Source: Alphaproteobacteria bacterium (GTDB lineage Bacteria > Pseudomonadota > Alphaproteobacteria > Sphingomonadales > Sphingomonadaceae). Taken from it: a stretch of 64,000 nt of DNA. Within the stretch, counting starts at the first letter, position 1; each line of letters begins with the position of its first letter. The position numbers were made by a program, and so were the translations under genes. The stretch covers positions 1-64,000 of the forward strand of contig JAFANP010000047.1 in assembly GCA_019232625.1 (NCBI GenBank). Direction: 5' to 3'. Positions 35,283-44,303 of the stretch are shown in pieces. Under the pieces are notes generated by a model. The model worked only from the letters and a program-made list of their open reading frames with translations, was not told the DNA's origin and did no database searches.

Positions 35283-36101
35283 ATGGGATTCCTGAACAAG
35301 CTGACGCGCGGCCTGGTCGGACGGGAGGCGCGTGCCCGCGGCAAGGAAGGCGCCCGCGCCTACGGCATCGGCGACATCCACGGCCGCCTCGACCTGCTCG
35401 AGACGCTGCTGGCGCGGATCGAGGCCGACATCGCCTCGCGCCCGCGGCGGCGCACCTACATCGTCTTCCTCGGCGACCTCATCGACCGCGGTCCGGATTC
35501 GTCCGGAGTGATCGAGCGCCTGCGCCAGTGGCGGCCGCGCCATGCCCGGCCGATCTTCCTCGGCGGCAATCACGAGGAGGTGCTGCTCCGCGTCGTCGTC
35601 GGCGGCGACGCCAGGGTGCTCGCCGACTGGCTGAAGTTCGGCGGCGCCGAGTGCCTCCAGAGCTACGGCCTCGACCCGGATGCGCTCCGCCGCATGGAGG
35701 ACGAAGCGGCGATCGCCGCCGTGCGCGCCGCCGTGCCCCGCGCCCATGTGGAGTTCCTCGAAGGCTTCGCCGACACCTTCCGCTTCGGCGACTATCTGTT
35801 CGTCCACGCCGGCATCCGCCCGGGAGTCGCCGTCGAGGAGCAGGAGCGGCAGGACCTGCGGTGGATTCGCGAGCCCTTCCTCAGCGACGCCAAGGAGCAC
35901 GGCATGGTGGTCGTTCACGGCCACACCATCGTCGACGCGGTGGAGGAGCGCGCCAACCGCATCGCCATCGACACCGGCGCCTATCGTACCGGCATCCTGA
36001 CCGCGATCGGGCTCGAGGAGGAGCAGCGCTGGTTCCTCTCGACCGCCCCGGGCGCCTCCCATCCCGCTTCGGCGGCGAGCGTGAACGCCGCCCTCCGTTG
36101 A
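35283..36101 (+). CDS. PPP-family metallophosphatase (serine/threonine phosphatase or ApaH-like)
   Basis: 272 residues. Signature blocks: GDIHGR (about residue 29), GDLIDRG (about 64), GGNHEE (about 96), HAGIRPG (about 176) and HGHT (about 216). These are the dinuclear metal ligands of the PPP superfamily. Bacterial members of this size dephosphorylate Ser/Thr/Tyr proteins or cleave dinucleoside tetraphosphates. The position 135 bp upstream of the exopolysaccharide genes might suggest a role in that pathway, but nothing in the sequence shows it. No signal peptide; cytosolic. Confidence 0.9.
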   Translation: MGFLNKLTRGLVGREARARGKEGARAYGIGDIHGRLDLLETLLARIEADIASRPRRRTYIVFLGDLIDRGPDSSGVIERLRQWRPRHARPIFLGGNHEEVLLRVVVGGDARVLADWLKFGGAECLQSYGLDPDALRRMEDEAAIAAVRAAVPRAHVEFLEGFADTFRFGDYLFVHAGIRPGVAVEEQERQDLRWIREPFLSDAKEHGMVVVHGHTIVDAVEERANRIAIDTGAYRTGILTAIGLEEEQRWFLSTAPGASHPASAASVNAALR

Positions 36102-36236
36102 CGTCGTGGCCCCTATGTGCCTGTTTCATAACGTAAATTAGCCGATGGCCGGCGCCCTGCACGGGAATTTGACTTGACCCGCTAAGCGGATTCGCTAAAG
36201 TCCCGCGCGATAGTTTCCCAGAATTTAGGACTGTCC

Positions 36237-36998
36237 GTGCCATTATCTTCCGAAAACAGGCAGGCGGCCTGCGGGCCGTTCCTGAGCGCTGCCATGCCCC
36301 GCGCCGCCCGCCGGACCCATCGCCTCGCCTGCGCGGTGGCCGCGCTGGCGCTGCTCGGCGGCTGCGCGGGCACGCGCGGCGGCAAGATCCCCTACAACGT
36401 CCAGAACTTCAGCGCGCCCGACGCGCCCGCCGTCGCGCAGCTGGAGGAGGATTACCACATCGCCCCGCTGGACAAGGTCAAGGTCTCCGTCTTCCAGGTG
36501 CCCGACCTCTCCGGCGAGTTCGAGGTCGACCTGATGGGCAATCTGGCGCTGCCGCTGGTCGGGACGGTCAAGGCCGTCGACCTCACCACCGCCCAGCTCG
36601 ACCAGAAGCTGACCCAGCTTCTCGCCCAGAAGTATCTTCAGAATCCGGACGTCAACGTCAGCGTCAGCGGCTCCAGCACGCGCGTCGTCACGGTCGACGG
36701 AGCGGTCTCGGCCCCGGGCGTGTTCCCGGTGATGGGCCGTCTGACCCTGATCCAGGTCATCGCGATGGCGCACGGCACGAACGACAGCGCCAATCCGCAC
36801 CGGGTCGCGGTGTTCCGGCAGATCCAGGGGCAGCGCATGGCCGCGGCCTTCGACCTGATGAGCATCCGCCGCGGCGAGGCCGAGGATCCTCGCATCTACA
36901 GCGGCGACATCGTCGTGGTCGACGGATCGAACATCAAGAGCATCTACAGCACGGTGCTGTCGAGCCTTCCGCTCCTCACCCTCTTCCGACCCTTCTGA
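36237..36998 (+). CDS. polysaccharide export lipoprotein (Wza/GumB-like)
   Basis: 253 residues from GTG 36237, which has AGGA six bases upstream. An internal ATG at 36294 would give a more typical lipoprotein signal; the lipobox LLGGC has Cys at residue 43 (24 from the ATG). The poly-export domain (about 73-155: HIAPLDKVKVSVFQVPDLSGEFEVDLMGNLALPLVGTVKA) and an SLBB domain (about 160-235: VTVDGAVSAPGVFPVMGRLTL) define the outer-membrane secretin-like channel family. It probably exports the polymer assembled by the genes that follow. The 68-bp gap to the next gene suggests an operon with the Wzc-like gene. Confidence 0.93.
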   Translation: MPLSSENRQAACGPFLSAAMPRAARRTHRLACAVAALALLGGCAGTRGGKIPYNVQNFSAPDAPAVAQLEEDYHIAPLDKVKVSVFQVPDLSGEFEVDLMGNLALPLVGTVKAVDLTTAQLDQKLTQLLAQKYLQNPDVNVSVSGSSTRVVTVDGAVSAPGVFPVMGRLTLIQVIAMAHGTNDSANPHRVAVFRQIQGQRMAAAFDLMSIRRGEAEDPRIYSGDIVVVDGSNIKSIYSTVLSSLPLLTLFRPF

Positions 36999-37066
36999 CC
37001 AGAACGGAATGCCTGCTCCAGGAGGGGGCGTTCCGCCAAGCCACCTGAAAGGCAGTTCCGCTTCCC

Positions 37067-39295
37067 ATGAGCAAGAACGACATCGAGCCCGCGGGCGCGC
37101 AACCGATCTGGCCGCTGGCGCCGCAACATGGAGGCGCGCTGGCGCTGCCGCAGGAATGGGGGCCGCGTCCCACCGGCTCGGCCATGCCGGACCTCAACCT
37201 GGCGACGTTGTGGAGGATCGTCTCCGAGTGGCGCTGGCTGATCCTCGGCGCGGTCGCCGTCGGAGTCGCCGGCGCGATCGTGATCACCTTCCTGACGCCG
37301 CCGCTCTACCGGGCGAGCGCGACGCTGGAGATGAACCCGCCGACGGTCGAGGTGATGGACCCGACCAAGGGGACGCGGGCGATGGTCGGCAGCAACGACC
37401 GCGACTTTCTCGCCACCCAATACGGCCTCCTCGCCAGCCGCAGCCTGGCCCAGCGTGTGGCGCAGGACCTGAACCTGGCGTCGAACCGCGACCTCGTCTC
37501 GCCCGAGCTCGACCGCGGCACGCGGCTCAAGGTCGCCACCGGGATCGTCGCCGGCAATTTCACCGTGAAGCCGATCGAGGGCAGCCGCCTGGTCAAGATC
37601 TCGTTCGTCTCGACCTCGCCGACGCTCGCGGCGCAGATCACCAACAGCTACGCCGACAACTTCATCAACTCGAACCTCGAGCGCCGCTACGAGGCGTCCG
37701 CTTATGCGCGCCAGTTCCTCGAGCGCCAGATCGCCAAGATGAAGCAGGAGCTGGAGAATAGCGAGCGCGCGCTCAACGCCTACGCGCAGAGCCAGCAGAT
37801 CATCCGCACGGCGAGCGGCGACGAGAGCCGCGGCAACGATGCCGCCTCGCTCGAAGGCGCCTCGCTGGTCTCGCTCAACGCCGCCCTCGCCCAGGCGCAG
37901 TCGCGCCGCATCGACGCGGAGCAGAAATATCGCAACGAGGCGCGGGTCGCGACCAGCGACGTCACCGGCAGCACCGCGGGGATGCGGGCGCAGCTCGCCA
38001 CCCTGGAGGCGGAATATCAGGAGAAGCTGACCACCTTCCGGCCCGAATATCCCGACATGATCCGCCTCAAGAGCCGCATCACCGCGCTCCAGGGCGAGAT
38101 CCGGCGCGAGGCGGGCACCGTCTCGGGAAGCCGCGCGGCCACCCTCCTGGCCGAATATCAGGCGGCGGCCGCCGCCGAGCGGATGCTTCAGGGGCGCGTC
38201 GCCACCCTCAAGAGCCAGGTGCTCGGCCAGCGCGGCAAGAGCATCCAGTACAACATCCTGCAGCGCGAGGCGGATACCAATCGCAGCCTCTACGACGCCC
38301 TGCTCCAGCGCTACAAGGAGATCGGCATCGCCGGCGGCGTCGGCACCAACACCGTCTCGGTCGTGGACCGCGCCGAGGTGCCGGGCGGTCCGTACAAGCC
38401 CAACCTGATGCTCAACCTGCTGATCGGCCTCGGCCTCGGCCTGATCGGCGGGATCGGCGCGGCGCTGGCGCTGGAGTTCCTCAACGACACGATCAAGACG
38501 CCGGAGGACGTGCGCGACAAGCTGCAGCTCCCGTCGCTCGGCGTCATCCCCAAGAAGAAGGGCAACGACGCCCTGTCGGAGGAGCTCAAGGACCAGTCCT
38601 CGCCCATCTCGGAGGCCTACTACTCTTTGCGCACCTCGCTCCAGTTCACCACCGAGACCGGTGCGCCCAAGAGCCTGCTCATCACCTCCACCCGCGCGGC
38701 GGAAGGCAAGTCGAGCACCACGCTGGCGCTGGCGCAGAATTTCGCGCGCCTCGGCAACAGCGTGCTTCTGATCGACGGCGACCTTCGCAAGCCCGCCTTC
38801 GTGACCGGGGTCGAGCCCGACGAGGGCCTGTCGAAGCTGCTCACCAACGTCGAGCCGCTGGCCAAGCACGTCCTCAAGACGCAGTTCGAGAACCTGTCGC
38901 TTCTGCCCTGCGGGCCGCTTCCGCCCAACCCGGCCGAGCTGCTCGCCTCCACCCGGTTGAAGGCGATCCTCGCCGAGGCGATGCAGCAGTTCGACATGGT
39001 GATCGTCGACGGCCCGCCCGTGCTCGGCCTCGCCGACGCGCCGCTGCTCGCCGGCGTCTGCCGCGCCTCGCTGCTGGTCGTCGAGAGCGGCAAGACCCGC
39101 ACCCGCGCGGCGACCGACGCGATCGGCCGCCTCAAGGCCTCCGGCGGCAACATCGTCGGCGCGGTGCTCACCAAGTTCCACCAGCGCGCCCACGGCTACG
39201 GCTATGGCTACGGCTACGGCTACGAGCCCTATCGCTACGGCGGCGTCGGCAGCCGGGACCGCGAAATCAAGCTCATCGCCCAGCGTGAGGCGTAG
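37067..39295 (+). CDS. polysaccharide co-polymerase / bacterial tyrosine kinase (Wzc-like)
   Basis: 742 residues. Two TM helices (about 65-87 and 445-467) flank a large periplasmic region of Wzz type with extended coiled coil (about 200-400), followed by the cytosolic BY-kinase: Walker A TRAAEGKSSTTLAL (about 545), Walker A' VLLIDGDLRKP (about 565) and Walker B MVIVDGPP (about 645). The C-terminus holds the tyrosine cluster, here a run of Gly-Tyr pairs (about 710-722) followed by EPYRY. Autophosphorylation of that cluster controls polymer length and export. Acts with the Wza-like lipoprotein. The next gene starts inside its last codons. Confidence 0.95.
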   Translation: MSKNDIEPAGAQPIWPLAPQHGGALALPQEWGPRPTGSAMPDLNLATLWRIVSEWRWLILGAVAVGVAGAIVITFLTPPLYRASATLEMNPPTVEVMDPTKGTRAMVGSNDRDFLATQYGLLASRSLAQRVAQDLNLASNRDLVSPELDRGTRLKVATGIVAGNFTVKPIEGSRLVKISFVSTSPTLAAQITNSYADNFINSNLERRYEASAYARQFLERQIAKMKQELENSERALNAYAQSQQIIRTASGDESRGNDAASLEGASLVSLNAALAQAQSRRIDAEQKYRNEARVATSDVTGSTAGMRAQLATLEAEYQEKLTTFRPEYPDMIRLKSRITALQGEIRREAGTVSGSRAATLLAEYQAAAAAERMLQGRVATLKSQVLGQRGKSIQYNILQREADTNRSLYDALLQRYKEIGIAGGVGTNTVSVVDRAEVPGGPYKPNLMLNLLIGLGLGLIGGIGAALALEFLNDTIKTPEDVRDKLQLPSLGVIPKKKGNDALSEELKDQSSPISEAYYSLRTSLQFTTETGAPKSLLITSTRAAEGKSSTTLALAQNFARLGNSVLLIDGDLRKPAFVTGVEPDEGLSKLLTNVEPLAKHVLKTQFENLSLLPCGPLPPNPAELLASTRLKAILAEAMQQFDMVIVDGPPVLGLADAPLLAGVCRASLLVVESGKTRTRAATDAIGRLKASGGNIVGAVLTKFHQRAHGYGYGYGYGYEPYRYGGVGSRDREIKLIAQREA

Positions 39296-40514
39296 AGGGT
39301 CAGGCCGGCGGCGCCCGAGCGGCGGGCGGATCGTCCGCCTGCTCCTCTGCGCCGCCGCCACCCTGTTCGTCGGCTGGTGGGCGGTGCGAATGGCGACGGT
39401 CGACGCCGTCGTGCGCCAGAATCCGTTCCTCGCCGCCGCCGCCGCGCCCGAGCATCCCCAGGTCAGGATGGCGCTGGCCATCACCGAGTTCACGCTGCGC
39501 AACGGCCGAGTCGGCGAAGCGACGCGCGCCGCGGCCACCGACGCCCTGCGCAAGTCCGCGCTCGCCGAGCAGCCCTTCCTTCTCGCCGGCGTTCAGGCGA
39601 TCGCCGACGGCGATCCGGCGCGGGGGCAGCGGCTGCTCGAGGAATCGCGGCGCCGCAACCCCCGCTCCCGGCTCACCCGGCTGCTCCTCCTCGACCGCTA
39701 CCTCCGCCAGAACCGGGTCGAGGCGGCGGGGGTGGAGATTTCCGCGCTCACCCGGCTCATCCCGCAGGCGGGGGCGGTGCTCGCGCCCGAGCTCGCCCGC
39801 ATGGCGCGCGATCCGAAGATGGCGGCGCCCGTCGGCGACATGCTGGCGCGCAACCCCGAGCTGCGCGGCGCGGTCCTCGCCCAGCTGGCGGGATCGGGCG
39901 CGCCGACCGAGCTCATCCTCGGCATCGCCCGCGGCGGCGGCGGGACGGCGGGGGCGGAATGGCAAGGCGTGCTGATGAACCGGCTGATCGGCCAGGGCGA
40001 CGTCGCCGGCGCCTATCGATTGTGGTCGCGGTTCGCCGGCCTGCCCCCGGCTAGCGGCGCCAAGGGCCTTTACGACCCCCGCTTCGCCGGCGCGCAGGGC
40101 GGGCCGCCGTTCAACTGGGAGCTGACCGCCGGCGCCGAAGGCGTGGCCGAGCGGGTGGCGGGGCCGGCGCTCCAGGTGGATTATTACGGCCGGGTGCCCG
40201 TCACCCTCGCACGGCAGCTGCTCATGCTCGGCCCGGGCGCCTACAGCCTTCGCTTCCGCGCGGAGGGCGATGCCAAGGGTGAGGCGAGCCGCCTCGCCTG
40301 GGTGGTCTCGTGCAGCGGCAGCAAGGCGCGCCTGGCGGACGTCGCGCTGACCGGCATCAACGCCTCTCCCAGGACCCTTGCCGGCCGCTTCACCGTCCCG
40401 CCTTCGGGCTGCGCGGCGCAATGGCTGTCCCTCGAAGGCACCGCCGGCGACGTGCCGTCCGACGAAGCCGCGACGATAAGCGGGCTTCAGCTGACCGCGG
40501 GCGGCGGCCGATGA
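39285..40514 (+). CDS. membrane-anchored protein of the exopolysaccharide locus, function unknown
   Basis: 409 residues from GTG 39285, overlapping the Wzc-like gene by 11 nt. One N-terminal TM (IVRLLLCAAATLFVGWWAV, about 15-33), then helical repeats that look TPR-like (about 50-225: PEHPQVRMALAITEFTLRNGR, ARGQRLLEESRRRNPRSRLTRLLLLDRYLRQN), then a C-terminal beta-rich domain (about 265-405) that resembles a carbohydrate-binding jelly roll. I recognise no named family. Tight overlap with the Wzc-like gene before it and the polymerase-like gene after it (ATGA) makes a role in polymer assembly likely. Confidence 0.75.
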   Translation: MRRRGSGRRRPSGGRIVRLLLCAAATLFVGWWAVRMATVDAVVRQNPFLAAAAAPEHPQVRMALAITEFTLRNGRVGEATRAAATDALRKSALAEQPFLLAGVQAIADGDPARGQRLLEESRRRNPRSRLTRLLLLDRYLRQNRVEAAGVEISALTRLIPQAGAVLAPELARMARDPKMAAPVGDMLARNPELRGAVLAQLAGSGAPTELILGIARGGGGTAGAEWQGVLMNRLIGQGDVAGAYRLWSRFAGLPPASGAKGLYDPRFAGAQGGPPFNWELTAGAEGVAERVAGPALQVDYYGRVPVTLARQLLMLGPGAYSLRFRAEGDAKGEASRLAWVVSCSGSKARLADVALTGINASPRTLAGRFTVPPSGCAAQWLSLEGTAGDVPSDEAATISGLQLTAGGGR

Positions 40515-41884
40515 CCCATATCGTGCGCCTCGGCCTGGTGCCGGCCTATCTGCTGCTCTGCCTGGTCCTCGGCGGGGCCAGCGCCGCGGGATTCTGGAGC
40601 AACCTCGTCCTCCAGCTCGTCGCCCTCGCCCTCATCTTCTGGTCGCTGGTCGCCGAGCGGAGCACGCCGCTGTCGACCTCGTCGCGGCAGGCCGGCGCGA
40701 TCCTGCTCCTGACGCTCCTGCTCATCGCCCTGCAGCTCGTGCCGCTGCCGCCCGCCTTGTGGACGGCGCTGCCCGGCCGGGCGCCGGTGGCCGAGGGCTA
40801 TGCGCTGCTCGGACGGCCGCTGCCCTGGCTGCCGCTCTCGCTGGAGCCCTATCGCACGATCGATTCCGCCCTGTGGCTGCTCCCCGCCGTCGCCGTTTTC
40901 CTCGGCATCGCCCGGCTCGGCGCGTTCAAGGCGTCCTGGATGGGGTGGATCCTCGCCGGCACCACCCTCGTGTCGGTGGCGATCGGCGCGCTGCAGGTGG
41001 CGGGCGGCACGGAATCGCGCTGGTATTTCTACAAGATCACCAATTACGACGCGATGACCGGCTTCTTCTCCAACGCCAACCATCTCGCCACCCTGCTGGT
41101 GGCGACCATCCCCTTCCTCACCGCACTCTATCTCAGCGCGGTGCGCCGAGGCCGCTCGGTCCAGAAATCCTCGGCGCTGCTGGTGATCCTGATCGGCACG
41201 CTCGTCGTCGTGTTCGTCGGCATCCTCGTCAACCGCTCCATCGCCGGCATCGGCCTCTCCGTGCCCGTCCTCGCCGCGAGCGGGCTGCTGCTCTTGTCGC
41301 GCAAGCGGCGGCTGCCGGTCTGGGCGGCGCCGCTCATGGGCGTTCTCCTCGTCGGCTCGGTGGCGGCGGCGTTCAGCACGCCGTTCAACAACAACCTGAC
41401 CGGCGACCAGTCGCGCACGGCCGAGGATTCGCGCCGCATCAGCTTCGCGCGGACCGCGGCGGCGGCGGCCGACTTCGCGCCGCTGGGCAGCGGCATCGGC
41501 ACCTTCCAGCAGGTCTATCGCGAGCGCGAGGATCCGGCCCAGGTCGGCCGCTTCTTCATGAACCACGCCCATGGCGACTATCTGGAGCTGGCGCTCGAGA
41601 CCGGCCTTCCGGGGCTCCTCGTCCTCCTCCTCTTCCTCGCCTGGTGGACGCGGCGGACGATCGCCTTGTGGCGGGCCGAGGAGGCCGATTATTTCGCCCG
41701 CGCCGCGACCATCGCCTCGGCGGCGATCCTCGCCCACAGCGTCGTCGACTATCCGCTGCGCACCGCGGCGATCGGCGCCGTCTTCGCCATGTGCTGCGCG
41801 CTGATGGCCGAGCCGCGCGCCAAGGTCCGCCGCGCCCAGGCCCAGCCCGCCGACAAGCAGGCCCGCCATCTCTCCGCCGACTAG
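40511..41884 (+). CDS. O-antigen ligase / Wzy-polymerase-like membrane protein
   Basis: 457 residues from ATG 40511, overlapping the previous stop (ATGA). About ten to twelve TM helices with a large periplasmic loop carrying the Wzy_C/WaaL signature: GSGIGTFQQVYRERE (about 325-340) and NHAHGDYLELALETGLPGLL (about 352-371), where conserved His and Glu residues are expected to act on undecaprenyl-linked glycan. It probably polymerises the repeat unit exported by the upstream genes. Ends 18 bp before a perfect 28-nt palindrome. Confidence 0.9.
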   Translation: MTHIVRLGLVPAYLLLCLVLGGASAAGFWSNLVLQLVALALIFWSLVAERSTPLSTSSRQAGAILLLTLLLIALQLVPLPPALWTALPGRAPVAEGYALLGRPLPWLPLSLEPYRTIDSALWLLPAVAVFLGIARLGAFKASWMGWILAGTTLVSVAIGALQVAGGTESRWYFYKITNYDAMTGFFSNANHLATLLVATIPFLTALYLSAVRRGRSVQKSSALLVILIGTLVVVFVGILVNRSIAGIGLSVPVLAASGLLLLSRKRRLPVWAAPLMGVLLVGSVAAAFSTPFNNNLTGDQSRTAEDSRRISFARTAAAAADFAPLGSGIGTFQQVYREREDPAQVGRFFMNHAHGDYLELALETGLPGLLVLLLFLAWWTRRTIALWRAEEADYFARAATIASAAILAHSVVDYPLRTAAIGAVFAMCCALMAEPRAKVRRAQAQPADKQARHLSAD

Positions 41885-41939
41885 GGACAGTCTAGGGACA
41901 GTCTGGTGACAGTCACGTGACTGTCACCAGAGTGTCCCC
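41883..41939. repeat. REP-like palindrome with tandem GGGACAGTCT units
   Basis: Two direct copies of AGGGACAGTCT (41883-41893, 41894-41904) lead into a perfect 28-nt palindrome CTGGTGACAGTCAC/GTGACTGTCACCAG (41903-41930) and a partial inverse GTGTCCCC (41933-41940). It lies between two convergent genes and could form a strong hairpin serving as a bidirectional terminator. The sequence style is that of REP elements mobilised by tyrosine-type (RAYT) transposases. No transposase gene is nearby. Confidence 0.7.
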
Positions 41940-41970
41940 CAACGCCGCGGGGATCGAGGAGGACCCTAAT

Positions 41971-43086
41971 CTAGGCCCGAGCGATCGCCTCCAGGTAGAG
42001 CGCGGCCACCCGCCGCTCGTCGAACTCGGCCTCGACCCGCGCCCGCCCGGCCGCGCCCCAGGCGGCGCGCCGCTCCGGCCCGGCCGCGATCATCTCCAGC
42101 ATCGCGTCGGCGAGCGCGCCGGCATCGCGCACGGCGCAGAGCAGCCCGTTCACCCCCGCCTCGACGGCGTGGCGGCAGCCCGGCACGTCGGTGGCGATGA
42201 GCGGCCTCGCCATCGCCGCCGCCTCGATGAGGGTGCGCGGCAGCCCTTCGCGATAGGAGGGGAGGACGACGCAGTCGGCCTCGGCGATGGCCGGGCGGAC
42301 GTCGTCGGCATGGCCGAGATAGTCGATCAGCCCTTCCGCCGCCCAGGCCTCCACCTCCCGCCGCGGCACGGCGGTGCGGTTCTCGACGTCGAGGAAGCCG
42401 AGCAGCCGGAAGCGCGTCCCGGGCGCCCGGGCCCTGACCCGCCGCGCCGCCTCGACATATTCGCCGACCCCCTTGTCCCAAAGCAGCCGGCCGACCAGCA
42501 GGAAGGTGAACGGCCTCCCCTCCGCAGCGGGGAGCGGCGCCGGGGCGAAGCGCGCCGTGTCGACTCCCGAGCCGGGCAGGAGCCGCGCCTTCTCCGCCGG
42601 GACGATGCGTTGCGCCACGAACAGGTCGCGATCCTCGCCGTTCTGGAAGAAGACGGTGGAGGCGCCGCGAAAGGCGAGGCGATAGAGCGACGAGACGATC
42701 CGGCTGAGCAGCCCGCCCCGGATGAACGCGGTGCCGAGGCCGGAGACGTTGCTGACGACGGCGATGCCCAGCATCCGCGCGGCCAGCGAGCCGTAGACGT
42801 TGGGCTTGGCGGTATAGCCCAGGAACACGTCGGGGCGGATCGCCCGCAGCGCCCTCACGTAGCGCAGCAGCAAAGCCAGGTCGCGCGCCGGGGACAGGCC
42901 CTGCTTGTCCATGGCGATGGCGCGATACTCGATGCCGAGCGCCTCGAGCCTCTCGCTATAGGCGTCGCGCGGCGCCAGGGCGACGACCCGGTGGCCGGCC
43001 GCCTGGAGGGCGCGGATCAGGCCGAGCCGGAAGTTGAGGATGTTCCACGAGGCGTTGATCGAGATGACGATGGTCTTGGGCTGCAT
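41971..43086 (-). CDS. glycosyltransferase family 4
   Basis: 371 residues from ATG 43086 (MQPKTIVISINASWN); a longer upstream frame has poor coding character. GT-B fold: the acceptor-side N-terminus has SWNILNFRLGLIRALQAAGHRV, and the donor side has FTFLLVGRLLWDKGVGEYVEAARRV (about 195-220) and the E-x7-E motif in SYREGLPRTLIEAAAMARPLIATDVPGCRHAV (about 272-303). Retaining transfer of a nucleotide-sugar residue during repeat-unit synthesis is likely; the sugar is unknown. Encoded against the other polysaccharide genes and divergent from the EpsG-like gene across 122 bp. Confidence 0.93.
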   Translation of the reverse strand: MQPKTIVISINASWNILNFRLGLIRALQAAGHRVVALAPRDAYSERLEALGIEYRAIAMDKQGLSPARDLALLLRYVRALRAIRPDVFLGYTAKPNVYGSLAARMLGIAVVSNVSGLGTAFIRGGLLSRIVSSLYRLAFRGASTVFFQNGEDRDLFVAQRIVPAEKARLLPGSGVDTARFAPAPLPAAEGRPFTFLLVGRLLWDKGVGEYVEAARRVRARAPGTRFRLLGFLDVENRTAVPRREVEAWAAEGLIDYLGHADDVRPAIAEADCVVLPSYREGLPRTLIEAAAMARPLIATDVPGCRHAVEAGVNGLLCAVRDAGALADAMLEMIAAGPERRAAWGAAGRARVEAEFDERRVAALYLEAIARA

Positions 43087-43208
43087 GCCAATCTTCGCAC
43101 TGAGGAGCCGGGGCAAGGGGGCGCCCGGCCCCGCCGCTCTGGACGGGAGGTGGGCCCCGTCTCTATAGCGCCTCGCGGCCATGTGTCGCCCCCCGCGGGA
43201 GTCTTCGA

Positions 43209-44279
43209 TTGTTTCCCTATTGGCTCGTCTTCGCGCTCTTTGCCGCGGGATCGCTCAACTACCAGACCGACTATCGCCGCCCCATCCAGGGCGGGCCCTA
43301 TTTCATCGCCATGGGCCTGGTGGTCGCGCTCCTGGTGGGCCTGCGCAACGAGGTGGGCGGCGACTGGCTGAACTATATCGACATCCTCGACCATGCCGGC
43401 TCCCTGAGCCTCTCCGAGGCGCTGGCCGCCGCCGGCTCAGATCCCGGCTACGCGACGATGAACTGGCTGGCGGCGCAGGCCGGCCTCGGCATCTGGAGCG
43501 TAAACCTCGGCTGCGCCCTCATCTTCACCTGGGGCCTGGTGAAGTTCGCCCGGCGCCAGCCCAATCCGTGGCTCGTCGTGCTGGTGGCGGTGCCCTACCT
43601 GATCATCGTCGTGGCGATGGGCTATACCCGCCAGGGCGTGGCGATCGGCTTCATCCTCGCCGGCCTCTCGGTGATCGACCGCGGCGTGCTCCGCTTCGCC
43701 GTCTACATCGTCGGCGCCGCCGCCTTCCACAAGTCGGCGGTGGTGGTGCTGCCGCTGGTGGCGCTGGCGGCGACGCAGCGCCGGATCGTCACGATCGGCA
43801 TCATGGGCGCCTCGGCGGTGCTGCTCTACTGGGTGTTCGTGCAGGCGGCCGTCGACCGGCTGGTCACCAACTATGTCGAGGCGGGCTACGCCTCGCAGGG
43901 CGCCGGCATCCGCGTGGCGATGAACATCCCGCCCGCCATCCTCTTCATCTTCTTCCGCCGCCGCTTCGTCGCGACCGAGCAGGCGCTCAAGCTTTGGCGC
44001 AACTTCTCGATCGCCGCCTTCGCCGCCCTCGCCATGCTGCTCTTCACCTCGGCGACGACGGCGGTCGACCGCCTCGCCCTCTATCTGATCCCGCTCCAGA
44101 TGTTCATCCTCGGCCGCCTGCCGACGGCCTTCCCGGACAAGAAGCGCAGCAACGTCCTCCTGACGATCGTCGTCGTCGTCTATTCGGCGGCGATCCAGTT
44201 CGTCTGGCTGAACTATGCCGACAATGCCGACTTCTGGGTGCCCTACAAGTTCATGCCGCTGACCTACGAGAGCGACTGA
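43209..44279 (+). CDS. EpsG-family membrane protein (polysaccharide polymerase-like)
   Basis: 356 residues from TTG 43209, about nine TM helices. The EpsG hallmark is present: GLRNEVGGDWLNYIDILDHA (about 40-60), then GYTRQGVAIGFILAGL (about 138) and AAFHKSAVVVLPL (about 175). EpsG proteins are thought to polymerise exopolysaccharide repeat units. A second polymerase-like protein beside the Wzy/WaaL-like one at 40511 is noteworthy; one of them may act as a ligase or make a different polymer. Divergent from the GT4 gene and convergent with the HerA-like gene. Confidence 0.9.
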   Translation: MFPYWLVFALFAAGSLNYQTDYRRPIQGGPYFIAMGLVVALLVGLRNEVGGDWLNYIDILDHAGSLSLSEALAAAGSDPGYATMNWLAAQAGLGIWSVNLGCALIFTWGLVKFARRQPNPWLVVLVAVPYLIIVVAMGYTRQGVAIGFILAGLSVIDRGVLRFAVYIVGAAAFHKSAVVVLPLVALAATQRRIVTIGIMGASAVLLYWVFVQAAVDRLVTNYVEAGYASQGAGIRVAMNIPPAILFIFFRRRFVATEQALKLWRNFSIAAFAALAMLLFTSATTAVDRLALYLIPLQMFILGRLPTAFPDKKRSNVLLTIVVVVYSAAIQFVWLNYADNADFWVPYKFMPLTYESD

Positions 44280-44303
44280 GCGTCGGGCGAACGGGCCGCC
44301 GGG

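Noticed and set aside
39195-39240. Repeating GGCTAC/GGCTAT units considered as a DNA repeat or CRISPR-like array
   Set aside because: They encode the Gly-Tyr tail of the Wzc-like kinase, in frame; there are no spacers.
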